64,000 nt of DNA from Candidatus Thorarchaeota archaeon (GCA_019057475.1 DXJO01000028.1:1-64000), one strand, 5' to 3'. Shown: positions 50,011 to 59,233, counted from the stretch's first letter. Program-made: numbers and translations. The notes: generated from the sequence alone by a model not told the origin.

Positions 50011-50260
50011 ACCTCTTGCCCTTTGCAGTCACGTAGTATGCTTGTCCTGATACCTCGGTGTTGCAGCTGCCTGCAGACGGACAACTCGAACAGACGACCT
50101 TCTCAGAGGTTTCGCACTCAGAGAGCCTGAGGTAGCCTCTCTCAAGCAGAATCTTCAACATGTCATCTAGGGTCTCCATCTGCACTCCCACACGTTCAGC
50201 CATCTCTCTCTTGTAGAGTATGCCGTCATTCACTATTAGCTGGAGTATCTTCTTGAGCAC
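49997..50260 (-). CDS. FeoC-like winged-helix protein with Cys cluster
   Basis: 87 aa from GTG 50260 with GGGGGG upstream. Winged helix (MLKKILQLIVNDGILYKREM, AERVGVQMETLDDMLKILLE, RGYLRL) followed by Cys residues CETSEKVVCSSCPSAGSC, fitting the FeoC pattern in which the Cys loop binds an Fe-S cluster and modulates FeoB stability or transcription. Sits between the TM protein and dtxR in the iron operon. Confidence 0.75.
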   Translation of the reverse strand: MLKKILQLIVNDGILYKREMAERVGVQMETLDDMLKILLERGYLRLSECETSEKVVCSSCPSAGSCNTEVSGQAYYVTAKGKRYVQR

Positions 50261-50264
50261 TAAT

Positions 50265-50726
50265 CTATGCCCCCCTTCTCGCTCTCCTTTTTTCTCTGTG
50301 CATCGATATCGCTATCGGGAGAACTGGGATGAAGAGTAACAGTGCGGGCGTTAAATCGCCGAGGAGAATCCACTCTCTCCAATCTTCAAGTTGTAGCCAC
50401 CATCCCAAAGCGTTGGTCCCCAGGATGATAAGCTGCAGAACGAAAAGAATGCCCCCCAAAATCGATCCAACAGCTAAGTAGGCATAACCCTCCCGATCCT
50501 CTCCGAGTAGAGGACGAACTCCGGAGATGTATACAAGAGCAACAACAACCAGCATGATTCCGCCTATTGGGTCGCTAATGAGCGCGTTCAGATTCATCAT
50601 GCCGATTCCCACGAGAATCTGCAACACTCCAAGTATACCGTATCCTGCGCCAGCAAGCGCAGCGATTATGGCTGCAGTTCTAAATTCCGAGGAAGTACTT
50701 GAATGGAAACCTCCACTCCTATCCAA
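50265..50726 (-). CDS. Four-TM membrane protein in the feo operon
   Basis: 153 aa, TTG start overlapping the permease stop by 8 bases (TTGGATAG). Four TM helices separated by short loops (IIAALAGAGYGILGVLQILV; GGIMLVVVALVYISGV; GYAYLAVGSILGGILFVLQL; LLGDLTPALLLFIPVLPIAI) and a basic tail HREKRRARRG. No recognised family. Its place between FeoB and FeoC suggests an accessory to ferrous iron transport. Confidence 0.6.
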   Translation of the reverse strand: MDRSGGFHSSTSSEFRTAAIIAALAGAGYGILGVLQILVGIGMMNLNALISDPIGGIMLVVVALVYISGVRPLLGEDREGYAYLAVGSILGGILFVLQLIILGTNALGWWLQLEDWREWILLGDLTPALLLFIPVLPIAISMHREKRRARRGA

Positions 50727-52026
50727 CCAACAACCCTCCTACAACAACTACAACAAGCGCCGCCGCGTATGCCAGCACTATCTGGTATACCACTGAGAAC
50801 ACAGTCCATTTGTTGGAACCTGTTTCCTTTCTTACTATGCCAATTACTGCGATACAGGGCGTATAAAGCAAGACAAACACCATGAGCGCGAGTGCCGAAA
50901 CTGGGGTGATGCTTGCAGCCAACGCCCCAGCTAATGCAGCCTCTCCCTGAGCTGCGTAGATGACACCAATTGCTTCGACGACTACTTCCTTCGCCAGCAA
51001 GCCGAAGATCAGGGCGGCGACAATCTGCCAGTTGAAGCCTAGCGGTGCAAAAATCGGCTCGAAGAGGTGCCCAAGTATGCTAACAAAGGACTCCTCAACA
51101 GGCACACCAAATCCGCCTGGACCGGTGTTCGATATGAACCACAGGATAATAGCCCCTGCCAGAAGATACGTTCCTGCTTTCTTCAGGAATAGCGATGCTC
51201 TCTCCCACATATGGATGATGGACCCGTGAAATGTTGGGACTTGGTACATCGGGAGTTCCATGAGCAATGGTGTTGATTCCTCTCTAAAAATGGTTTTTTT
51301 GAAGATCAGTGCCATAGTGACTGCCATAACAATCCCCAATATGTACAGCAGGAAGACAATGGTCCCCGCAATGTCCGGAAAGAAGACTCCCGCAATCAAT
51401 ACATAGACTGGCAATCTTGCGGCACATGACATGAGTGGGCTCACTAGGATTGTGGTCAGTCGATTTGAATCGCCGTCCACTGTCCTTGCTGCCATGATAG
51501 CTGGCACAGTACATCCAAATCCCAACAGAAGTGGTATGAATGACCTGCCCTGTAGGCCCATTCTGACCATGATGCGATCCATAACGAATGCCGCTCTCGC
51601 GAGGTACCCGCTATCTTCGAGGACGGAGATTGCAAAGTACATGAACATTATCGGAGGAACGAATACAAGTATGAAACCAACTCCCCCAATTACCCCATCT
51701 GTGAGTAAGGATGCAAGCCATGGGATTGGAATCTGAGATGTATAGCTGCCTACCCATTCAAAGATCACCTCGATAATTGCCATAAAGACAGCTGATGCCT
51801 GAAATGTGAAATTAAACATGGACCAGATTATCACTAGAAAAACAGGTAATCCGAGGTACCGGTTGAGGAACACCTTATCCAACGAGTCACTCCAGCTCCA
51901 TTTCGCGTGACCCGGTTCATAGACATCGCACAGAATCTCGCCAATTATTGAGTACCTTTCGTCAGCTAGTATTATCTGAGGGTCCATTCCTTCTTCGACA
52001 TCCAGGATTTCGCTGGACACTTTCAT
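50719..52026 (-). CDS. feoB: FeoB membrane permease half (split FeoB)
   Basis: 435 aa, 8-10 TM helices. Starts with the helical connector ADERYSIIGEIL that in intact FeoB follows the G domain, then the Nucleoside_recog/Gate core with GFGCTVPAIMAARTV (conserved Cys of the translocation path), LVSPLMSCAARLPVYVLI, and the second gate LLAKEVVVEAIGV. ATG overlaps the G-domain stop by 4 bases (ATGA). So the transporter is made as two coupled polypeptides rather than one ~700-aa protein. Imports ferrous iron across the membrane. Confidence 0.92.
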   Translation of the reverse strand: MKVSSEILDVEEGMDPQIILADERYSIIGEILCDVYEPGHAKWSWSDSLDKVFLNRYLGLPVFLVIIWSMFNFTFQASAVFMAIIEVIFEWVGSYTSQIPIPWLASLLTDGVIGGVGFILVFVPPIMFMYFAISVLEDSGYLARAAFVMDRIMVRMGLQGRSFIPLLLGFGCTVPAIMAARTVDGDSNRLTTILVSPLMSCAARLPVYVLIAGVFFPDIAGTIVFLLYILGIVMAVTMALIFKKTIFREESTPLLMELPMYQVPTFHGSIIHMWERASLFLKKAGTYLLAGAIILWFISNTGPGGFGVPVEESFVSILGHLFEPIFAPLGFNWQIVAALIFGLLAKEVVVEAIGVIYAAQGEAALAGALAASITPVSALALMVFVLLYTPCIAVIGIVRKETGSNKWTVFSVVYQIVLAYAAALVVVVVGGLLVG

Positions 52027-52844
52027 AAGGTCACCTCCAGAAGGGTTTCCTTGAGTTCTTGATTTTCAATGAGTGACAAGATATCGGGGTCCCGTTCGAG
52101 GATTCTAAGCGCAAGCCAGCGAGGCGGGAAACGTTCCATTAGCTCTGGTTCGTTGTCAAGAATCATGACTATCTGCTTCAGGCGCTTCTCGATTCTGTTG
52201 CTGTACTTGATTACGGGCGGCCGGAGGCGTTCATATTGGCCGTGATGATGGAGCTTCGGGTGGTAGTGCAAGTGGTTTCTCTTGGGTTCTTCGCCTGGCA
52301 TGTGTTGCTCCCCCGTAGCATCGGCGGCGCCAGCCAGCTTCGCAGCAACATGATTGGGGGCAGCTCTGAGAATGGCTTCTTTCAGCTCATCCATGCCTTC
52401 CTTTTTTGTTGCGGTGGTCACAACGATTGGCACGCCCAAACGCTCGGAAAGCTTTTCGATGTCGATCTTATCCCCTCGACTTTCGACCACATCATACATG
52501 TTCAAAACAATAACGAGATTCACTTGAAGCTCAATAAGCAGGAGTGCAAGATAGAGGTTTCTCTCGAGTTGTGAGGCGTTTAGGATGTCCACGACCACAT
52601 CGGGTCGGTTGTCTACCAAGTAGTCTCGAGCTACTTGCTCATCTTCCGAACGGGCGCTAAGGCTGTAGACTCCGGGGAGGTCAATGATTTCGAACTTCTG
52701 GTCCTTGTAGGTGAAATATCCCTCTTTCATTTCAACTGTCTTGCCGGGCCAGTTGCCAGTATGCTGCTTAAGACCGGTGAGGTTGTTGAATACAACGCTC
52801 TTGCCGACGTTTGGATTCCCAATTAGGGCGACGCTAATCTTCAT
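52023..52844 (-). CDS. feoB: FeoB N-terminal GTPase half (split FeoB)
   Basis: 273 aa from ATG 52844. G1 IGNPNVGKS, G3 DLPGVYSLS and G4 LNMYD (the FeoB form of NKxD) are present, followed by G5 region TTATKKEG and the GDI helical region to DILSLIENQELKETL. An unusual His-rich insertion in the linker (RNHLHYHPKLHHHGQY, ~205-220) may bind metal. The gene ends exactly where the TM part normally begins and overlaps the permease gene by ATGA, so this is a clean fission, not a decay event. Confidence 0.92.
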   Translation of the reverse strand: MKISVALIGNPNVGKSVVFNNLTGLKQHTGNWPGKTVEMKEGYFTYKDQKFEIIDLPGVYSLSARSEDEQVARDYLVDNRPDVVVDILNASQLERNLYLALLLIELQVNLVIVLNMYDVVESRGDKIDIEKLSERLGVPIVVTTATKKEGMDELKEAILRAAPNHVAAKLAGAADATGEQHMPGEEPKRNHLHYHPKLHHHGQYERLRPPVIKYSNRIEKRLKQIVMILDNEPELMERFPPRWLALRILERDPDILSLIENQELKETLLEVTL

Positions 52845-52851
52845 AGTCCCT

Positions 52852-53205
52852 TTAGACCTCCTTAACAAGAATTCTGGCGGCGAGGCGATGACCGAGAGCT
52901 ATTCTCGTTCCCCGCACTTCAACCAATACAGGACCTCTGCCTCCTCCATGAACCACTAGGAACGTACAGCCCCTTGTGAGACCCAGATCCATAATGCGTC
53001 TCACCATCTCTCTGTGGTGGTGCCTGAACAGCCCTCTGTGACGACCACCGTGTCTTGCTCCTCGCCTTCCATGACCTGCCAAGCGTCGTTGGAATCTCGG
53101 TCCCCGCTCGACTACGTCAACTAGTCTGCACATTGTCCCATCCCTTACTGTTGTCAGTGGTTTGGCTTCGATGTTTGTCACTGGTTTTCTGTCGTCCGCG
53201 GCCAT
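52852..53205 (-). CDS. feoA: FeoA with a His/Arg-rich insert
   Basis: 117 aa from ATG 53205 (GAGGAATC upstream), longer than the usual ~75-85. The SH3-like FeoA core is visible: VRRIMDLGLTRGCTFLVVHG and VLVEVRGTRIALGHRLAARILV. Before it, between the first strand (TMCRLVDVVERG) and the core, lies a ~30-residue insert with many Arg, Gly and His (RRGARHGGRHRGLFRHHH). FeoA stimulates FeoB; the insert could bind metal or nucleic acid. First gene of the feo operon. Confidence 0.85.
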   Translation of the reverse strand: MAADDRKPVTNIEAKPLTTVRDGTMCRLVDVVERGPRFQRRLAGHGRRGARHGGRHRGLFRHHHREMVRRIMDLGLTRGCTFLVVHGGGRGPVLVEVRGTRIALGHRLAARILVKEV

Positions 53206-53255
53206 GTTGGTGATTCCTCTCTGCATTATGATTTGCCCGCACAGCATTGGAAAAA

Positions 53256-53306
53256 GTTAGACTCGTCTAACTCATGCAAAAGTTAGACTTGTCTAAGATA
53301 TAAATG
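53256..53306. promoter_or_regulatory. Two DtxR-type operators and TATA box for feo and possibly larA-like gene
   Basis: GTTAGAC-TC-GTCTAAC (53256-53271, perfect) and GTTAGAC-TT-GTCTAAG (53282-53297, one mismatch) are two near-identical 16-bp dyads, centres 26 bp apart. On the minus strand they lie just downstream of the TATA-like CATTTATATC (53297-53306), where a bound repressor would block feo. The AT core is also readable as a TATA element on the plus strand, so the divergent gene at 53423 may share control. Confidence 0.75.
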
Positions 53307-53422
53307 TTTTCAAGGCGGCTGCATAAAGCGAACAGTCGCTGCCCATGGACTAGTTGGATTGATAAATCACAAACCGAAATCATTACATATCGCGACCAGT
53401 CATCTGCGAAGAGGGAAATAGC

Positions 53423-54811
53423 ATGTCCTATCACAAAACTCCACTCAAGTATGGCACTGTTACAGTCGATGAGTTCATTCCAACTGACCTAACTGACGTA
53501 ACGGTCCTTCAGATTGCTGAATATCAGTCCGACTTCACGGATTTCAAGGCCAAGTTCAATGAGGTTCTGGCGAATCCGATAGGGTCCAAGCCTTTCGATG
53601 ATTTGGTCAAGGGTCTTTACAAAGAAGGCAAGAAAATGACCCTCCTTATCGATGATAACACAAGACCGAACATCCACACAAGAGCCCTTCTACCTCTTGT
53701 TACTGGGCGGCTGCTGAGTCTTGGTGTCCTGAAGGAAGACATCCAAATCCTCATCGCGAGTGGGTCCCACACTCCCCCCACCCCCGATAAGATTAGGGCA
53801 CGAATTCTGAATGACGAACTGCTTGCTGAGTGGAATGACAACCTGCTAATCCACAATTGTGATGATGGAAACCGTCATCTCGGCAAGAGCACTCGAGGAA
53901 CGCCTATCCTCATCGATGAGCGGGTTCTAGAGTCAAGCCTCGTAATTCCATTGAGTGACTCGGAGTACCACTATTTCGCAGGGCAAGCAGGAACTGTCAA
54001 GCTCTTTTGTCCTGGCGTCGCTGGTCGGGAGACCATTCGTGTGAACCATCCAAGGATGTTTGACTTGGAGCTTGGTTTCAACCGTGGTTGCAGCCTTGGA
54101 AACTGCGATGGGAACCCAGTCATCGAGGACATGATCGAGATTGCCACAATCGTGAAAGCAGATCTTCCAATGTTTTGCATTGACACGATTATCCACCACG
54201 GCGAAATGGTGTACATGCAAGCAGGCGACCTAATTGAGTGCCACAAGGCGGCGGCTGCGCCTTTGAAGAAGCTGAGAGTGGTTGATGTTGATGAGCCTGG
54301 TGATATTGTGTTTGTGTCAGTGGGTGAGCTCGGATTGAACCTCTATCAGGCTGGCAAGGGTGTGCACGCTGCTTGGAATGCAGTACGTCATGATCGGAAG
54401 GGATGGATTATCTTGCTTGCTCCGTGTCAGGACGGGATCGGGAATCAATCATACGAAGATGCCATGGATGCAGCAAAGGACAAGAATGTGAAAGATGCTT
54501 TGAGGTTCGTTATCGAAACCTATGGTAGCGAGCAAACTTTCAAGATAGGAAACCAGAAACCTCCTGATCTATTTCGTATCCTACTCGATGTGGCTGAGCG
54601 GAATATCAAAATCATCACAGAATTAGATCCCCAGAAAATGGGCGAGGTTTACAGGATGGAGGCATTGAACCCGGATAGTCCGGATGAGTGTCCGAAAGTT
54701 CTACGAGAACTAGTGCAGAAGTTTCTTGACGAGAGCGGAGTTTCACAGCCAAAGATCTACGTGTTGGATGATCCTGGCCTCTTGATTAAGGTGAAGAACC
54801 AGAAGCATTAG
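53423..54811 (+). CDS. LarA-like (DUF2088) nickel-pincer racemase family protein
   Basis: 462 aa, ATG after GAGGGAAA. DUF2088 features: LLIDDNTRPNIHTRALLPLV (substrate/cofactor loop with Arg-Pro), LIASGSHTPPTPDKI (GxH motif), NCDDGNRHLGKSTRGTP, YHYFAGQAGTVKLFCPGVAG (catalytic-site Lys region), and HPRMFDLELGF. The lactate racemase LarA uses a nickel pincer nucleotide; related members epimerise other hydroxy acids. Cofactor genes larB/C/E are not in the window, so the reaction is unproven. Possibly under the same metal regulator as the divergent feo operon. Confidence 0.8.
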   Translation: MSYHKTPLKYGTVTVDEFIPTDLTDVTVLQIAEYQSDFTDFKAKFNEVLANPIGSKPFDDLVKGLYKEGKKMTLLIDDNTRPNIHTRALLPLVTGRLLSLGVLKEDIQILIASGSHTPPTPDKIRARILNDELLAEWNDNLLIHNCDDGNRHLGKSTRGTPILIDERVLESSLVIPLSDSEYHYFAGQAGTVKLFCPGVAGRETIRVNHPRMFDLELGFNRGCSLGNCDGNPVIEDMIEIATIVKADLPMFCIDTIIHHGEMVYMQAGDLIECHKAAAAPLKKLRVVDVDEPGDIVFVSVGELGLNLYQAGKGVHAAWNAVRHDRKGWIILLAPCQDGIGNQSYEDAMDAAKDKNVKDALRFVIETYGSEQTFKIGNQKPPDLFRILLDVAERNIKIITELDPQKMGEVYRMEALNPDSPDECPKVLRELVQKFLDESGVSQPKIYVLDDPGLLIKVKNQKH

Positions 54812-54822
54812 TAGGTTTTAGT

Positions 54823-54849
54823 TGGAGGACCTTGGAATCTGGTCCTCCA
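54823..54849 (+). terminator. Hairpin terminator after the LarA-like gene
   Basis: TGGAGGACC (54823-54831) pairs perfectly with GGTCCTCCA (54841-54849), 9-base loop, followed by a T-rich stretch. Confidence 0.65.
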
Positions 54850-54964
54850 GTTCATGATTTTGATGACGTGGTTTGGTCTGGTTAACGATTCGTCAATAAC
54901 TCTTGATGTATTTGAACTATGCATCTAGAAACGCAGATCTAGACTATACTTTTTTGGATAATGG

Positions 54965-56275
54965 CTAGCAATAGCAATAATGTATGTGACTCTCGCCTTT
55001 CGGAAAGAGTGTATCAATAAATGCCTTGATATCGCCTGAGAACATGATGTCTGCATGCATTCGTTTTAGCTCTAGCAAGTCGCTCTCTCCAAAGATGAGT
55101 CTGACTAAATCGTGGTAACGAATTGAGAGGTCTCCCCAAGGTTTGACACCTAGATCTCTAACTGAATTCAATTTACCATCTTCAAAGACCAGCGAGTAGC
55201 AGTTATGATAAGTATTGATTGTCAGCTCACGTGTAAGATTTGAAAACACTGTTCCCTTAAGATGACGTTCAAGAGCAGGGACGATAGCTCGAAGTATAAG
55301 CTCCATATCGGGAACGCGAATTTGGTATTTCCAAGCAGTATCTATTGTGCCACCCAAATCAATGCAGATTCGGCTCAAATTGTCTGCTGATGTGATTGGG
55401 AGAAAGATGAGAGGGATACCATCTTTGATTGCAATTTCTTTGAGATAATGTAGCACACGCATTACACCATCATACGAGGTGATGCTACTCTCAATGACAT
55501 CAATCGATGATGTACTCCAAACCAGAGACATTGGGGAATCTTCACCATGAGTTACATATCTGAAGTAACCGTCTATCTCACCCTCGCGTTCAACTATCTT
55601 GGTCTGAAAATCAAATGCTCTCCACTTCCTTAACTGCTCCTGAATTTTCCAGAGCTCTCTACTTCTGCCACTTCGAACAAGTAAACGAGCGCCAAGCTCA
55701 CCGAATAATCGTATTATCTCATCTAAGTCAGGAATGTCTGCATCTCTGATATTGAGGGTCATGAATGAAGGTGTATCATCTGCCATTATGCGGGGAATCT
55801 GATCAACTCTTAATGCCACATGTGAAAACTGAGGTAAGGGAAACATGAAATCATAGCCAAACTGACGAAAGAATTCAGGGATTCCCTGGAGTGAAGATAT
55901 ATGATATTCGCCACGATTCAATTCTCCCTGGAATTTGGAGTAGAGTAAACGAATGAACCCTCTCTTTCTAAATTGTTCCGATGTACCAACACAGTCTAAC
56001 TCCAAATTGCGAAGAGGAACACCATCATACTCCCAGGTACTAGGAATAGCACTAAGCGATGATACTATTTCACCTGTATCTAGATTACGAATGTAAAAGT
56101 TGAGTTCGCGTTTGAAGTCAGGAAGTTGTTCTAATCGCCGTTCCAAGTAACTCGCAATCAGTTCGTTATGAATAGTAGTATTGAATTTGATGAATTCATC
56201 AACTTCATCATCGCTCTTAACGAATCCCAGTTCAAATCCTTCAGGTACGCTAAGGGAATTCGAGTCACTCTTCAA
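54965..56275 (-). CDS. GNAT-family acetyltransferase, Eis-like two-domain type
   Basis: 436 aa from TTG 56275, supported by GAGGG ~6 bases upstream. The N-terminal GNAT has FNTTIHNELIASYLERRL, SSLSAIPSTWEYDGVPLR, the acetyl-CoA loop VGTSEQFRKRGFIRLLYS (V-x(n)-R-x-x-G) and FFRQFGYDFMFPLPQF. A second GNAT-like region and a C-terminal SCP2-like beta part (LEDGKLNSVRDLG; GDLSIRYHDLVRLIFGE) give the Eis-type layout. Acceptor unknown. Stands alone. Confidence 0.7.
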   Translation of the reverse strand: MKSDSNSLSVPEGFELGFVKSDDEVDEFIKFNTTIHNELIASYLERRLEQLPDFKRELNFYIRNLDTGEIVSSLSAIPSTWEYDGVPLRNLELDCVGTSEQFRKRGFIRLLYSKFQGELNRGEYHISSLQGIPEFFRQFGYDFMFPLPQFSHVALRVDQIPRIMADDTPSFMTLNIRDADIPDLDEIIRLFGELGARLLVRSGRSRELWKIQEQLRKWRAFDFQTKIVEREGEIDGYFRYVTHGEDSPMSLVWSTSSIDVIESSITSYDGVMRVLHYLKEIAIKDGIPLIFLPITSADNLSRICIDLGGTIDTAWKYQIRVPDMELILRAIVPALERHLKGTVFSNLTRELTINTYHNCYSLVFEDGKLNSVRDLGVKPWGDLSIRYHDLVRLIFGESDLLELKRMHADIMFSGDIKAFIDTLFPKGESHIHYCYC

Positions 56276-56416
56276 ATCAATCCCTCAACCCAGTAGAACG
56301 CTCTTCATAGTGGGCGCACTTTGATTTCTATGTTTGTAATCGAGCAATGGATACTGGGTGCTGAGAGAAGTCAACTCTCATAGAAGTAGAAGTAGCCATT
56401 GTCTACTTGCCTTGAG

Positions 56417-56590
56417 ATGACACCAAGAGAAGCATATATGGAGTATGCGTCTGAAGACTTCCATTGATTTGACCAGGCTTTCCTCCTTCTTGACTCTTCT
56501 CACTTCCGCGATTATGACAGAAGAAGTGCAACACAAAGGCTGGAAGACGTAGACCGACTCATAGCCACTCTGCGCGTCCACAGCCTTTGA
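56417..56590 (+). pseudogene. Short ORF relic with an in-frame TGA
   Basis: Plus-strand frame from ATG 56417 reads MTPREAYMEYASEDFH, then TGA (56465-56467), then continues in frame as FDQAFLLLDSSHFRDYDRR and ~20 more residues to TGA 56588-56590. Composition is like a real soluble helical protein and better than the competing minus-strand frame. It may be a nonsense-mutated remnant; a recoded codon is a remote alternative. The rest of the 56276-56611 gap holds nothing I recognise. Confidence 0.3.
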
Positions 56591-56611
56591 ATTGCTGATG
56601 CTCAAGTACGC

Positions 56612-59233
56612 CTATGGGGGCTCCCCCTTGTGTATCTTAATACTTCCACCGCCGAGTTCCGTTCCTCCATCACCGTTATCGTAGATAATGAATTCCTCAC
56701 CAGTTTCTACGTCCTCTGTCCAGATCTTAATCCTGAACCTATCGGGGTCGCCGATGAGATCCCCGTCCCATGCTGTGACCATGAATTTATACGAACCTAT
56801 TCCGTTGATTGTTCCGGTGCCCTTGAATATTGCCTTTGGTCCTGCAATTAACAACCAATCATAAGCATCCGAGTGGAAATTCAAATCACCTGCTTTGAAC
56901 TGGAATTCAGTGGTTCCTGTGGGTACTTCAGCACCTTTCTTATACTTGGAAACGAAGCCAAAGCTTGCTTTGCCGCTGAGAGAAGGATCCGAAGGATCTG
57001 CTCCAGGAGGTGAATCTATCCAACCACCACCAGTGACAAAACCAGCTGAGGGGTCGTAGATGACGCAGAATTGTGACCACGTCATTGTATCACTTTCATC
57101 AAAGGAATCTGTAACAGTGAGAGTGACTGTGTACACTCCAGATGTTCCGTATACATGGGAACCAGTAACTGTGCGTTCTGTTTGATCTACTGTACCCACT
57201 GAAGTTGTACCATCGCCCCAATCCCATATAGCGGAATGTATGTCATCAATGTCTGGATCGGTGAACGTTCCAGTCATTTCATAAGCGGTTTCTAATTCGA
57301 CAGGTTCCAAAGGTCCACTAATTGATATGATCTCTGGGGGCAAGTTACAGGGGTCTCTGTAAACCCGCCTGTCCACCGTGATGGAGTTGCCGAGAGTATC
57401 TGTAACTACAATGGTTATGATATTCCATTTATTGACCACAAGTCCTTCCACAGTAGTGCTGAAGGAAACCTCATTAGGATCATCTGGATTTCCGGTAGAT
57501 TCAACATCTGCTACTGTGCCGTTAACCGTTATGGATCCCACACCTGAAACATCTGTTGCTGTACCTGCCACTACGACGGTAGAACCACAGATATGTTCAG
57601 ACCCACCTGGTTGGGTTACATCAACTGTCGGAGCCTCAACATCCTGCGTAATAACGTCACCAGCTTCCACGGTAACCGTGAATTCCCCGAACTTTGTATA
57701 AGATCCCTCAACATAGGCATAGGCTCCAATGATGTGCGTCCCCGGAAATACCGTTATGGTACACTTACCGAAAGTTGTAAGTTCATCACTCCCCCACCCT
57801 TGGACTGATGAAACTATCCTATCCGCCCCAATGCCCTCGTCTGATTTTGCGACCAAGTAAGGTGAGCGAAGTTGTCCCTCCAAATCCCCGAGTAATTCTA
57901 CCCTATAATTGACGGTGATTGTAGCTGTACCATAAGAGAAGTCGACTCCACTAACTTCAGTTCCAGGCTCGACACTTATTTGAGGTGCACCGTAATTTAT
58001 CAGGAACATGTCCGACCTAATTTCAGGGTCATCATAAGTGAAGTATAGATTTTGATAAGGATAACCAATGTGCCAAGTTCCTTCATATAAAATTAACCTA
58101 TAATCACTGCCTGGAGAAGATGCCATCGCTTGACCTGCTGGGGGAGGCCAACCGTAAATCCTAGTCCCAACCAAGTTTCCATGTGCTCCATAGAGGTTAA
58201 CACTCCCGCTCACATAACCAGGATTGTAATTCCAGTTGATTTCTTTGCGTTCATCAATCGCAAGTGTTACACTTTTTCCATGGATTGCCAAAATGTTGTA
58301 ACCATCGGATCCATGGCTAAAGTATACCCATCCCCCAACCTTCCAAGTTCCTGGAAGAAGGTTGAAATCATGACCCTGACTAGCAGGATTGACGTTATGG
58401 GTTACACGGATTCTATTGCCATCGATCGTTGCAATTGCAACAAGATAGTAACTTGTGGGCGGGGACGCCTCAAATACAACATGTCCATGTAAGCTACTCG
58501 AGAAATCCAAGCTCCATTCAACAACTGTTGTTTCAGACACAATCACGTCTATATACTGGGGTGTTAGGGGGTACATTGTACCTTTGATCCAGACATCTCC
58601 ACCAACCCTGACATACGTATCACCTGAGTCAGTGTAGTCTCCATTATTATTCGCGTCATTGCTGACCCATGGTCTCATGGGAAAAGTTGATTCATCACCA
58701 TTAAGGATGAAGCCAGTTTTGGCACGTATATCATGAAATGCAGCATTGAACTCCGACTCTGGGAGCTCGAAATCCGTTGTCACACGGAATACCATTCTTT
58801 GGATCTCGGCATTCGTAACTGTCACAATTGGTGCGATACGTCCGGGAACTAATGTGAAATTGAAATTATCTACAGTTTCACCAACCGCCACATACGTATC
58901 CTGTCTGCCAATCGATACAGTGCTCCAATACCAGTACGATGGGTAACCAGCTCTTATGTGGGCTTTACTGAATACCTTATACTCATAGTCCCCTTCAACG
59001 GTCACAAAGTAACTGCCGCCTGGTACATCATAATCATGACCATCAAAATCACCTGTCAGAGAGTATGCATCTACAGTTCCGCCTGCCAGATATTCTTCTC
59101 CCATTAAACCAGTCACATCTATTGTGCCGGTAATATAGCCAGGATGCAATATGGCAGTTCCCGATACTGAAGTGACTGCAAATCCGAGTACCATTATTGC
59201 TAGCCAAACAGCTAGTGTTTTTTTACTTTTCAT
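56612..59233 (-). CDS. Secreted PKD-domain protein with post-COAP-1-like C-terminus
   Basis: 873 aa from ATG 59233, chosen for GGAGG 9 bases upstream and the signal peptide it exposes (MKSKKTLAVWLAIMVLGFAV). Then several carboxypeptidase-regulatory/beta-sandwich units (GYITGTIDVTG; GYVSGSVNLYGAHG), an Ig-like bacterial domain (~545-640, VAGTATDVSGVGSITVNG), a PKD domain (~650-735, FTDPDIDDIHSAIWDWGDG, GSHVYGTSGVYTVTLTV), and a C-terminal domain FVTGGGWIDSPPGADP...KASFGFVSKYKKG that matches the pattern of the 'post-COAP-1' domain known in methanogen surface proteins. No C-terminal anchor. Likely an extracellular structural or binding protein. Confidence 0.8.
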   Translation of the reverse strand: MKSKKTLAVWLAIMVLGFAVTSVSGTAILHPGYITGTIDVTGLMGEEYLAGGTVDAYSLTGDFDGHDYDVPGGSYFVTVEGDYEYKVFSKAHIRAGYPSYWYWSTVSIGRQDTYVAVGETVDNFNFTLVPGRIAPIVTVTNAEIQRMVFRVTTDFELPESEFNAAFHDIRAKTGFILNGDESTFPMRPWVSNDANNNGDYTDSGDTYVRVGGDVWIKGTMYPLTPQYIDVIVSETTVVEWSLDFSSSLHGHVVFEASPPTSYYLVAIATIDGNRIRVTHNVNPASQGHDFNLLPGTWKVGGWVYFSHGSDGYNILAIHGKSVTLAIDERKEINWNYNPGYVSGSVNLYGAHGNLVGTRIYGWPPPAGQAMASSPGSDYRLILYEGTWHIGYPYQNLYFTYDDPEIRSDMFLINYGAPQISVEPGTEVSGVDFSYGTATITVNYRVELLGDLEGQLRSPYLVAKSDEGIGADRIVSSVQGWGSDELTTFGKCTITVFPGTHIIGAYAYVEGSYTKFGEFTVTVEAGDVITQDVEAPTVDVTQPGGSEHICGSTVVVAGTATDVSGVGSITVNGTVADVESTGNPDDPNEVSFSTTVEGLVVNKWNIITIVVTDTLGNSITVDRRVYRDPCNLPPEIISISGPLEPVELETAYEMTGTFTDPDIDDIHSAIWDWGDGTTSVGTVDQTERTVTGSHVYGTSGVYTVTLTVTDSFDESDTMTWSQFCVIYDPSAGFVTGGGWIDSPPGADPSDPSLSGKASFGFVSKYKKGAEVPTGTTEFQFKAGDLNFHSDAYDWLLIAGPKAIFKGTGTINGIGSYKFMVTAWDGDLIGDPDRFRIKIWTEDVETGEEFIIYDNGDGGTELGGGSIKIHKGEPP

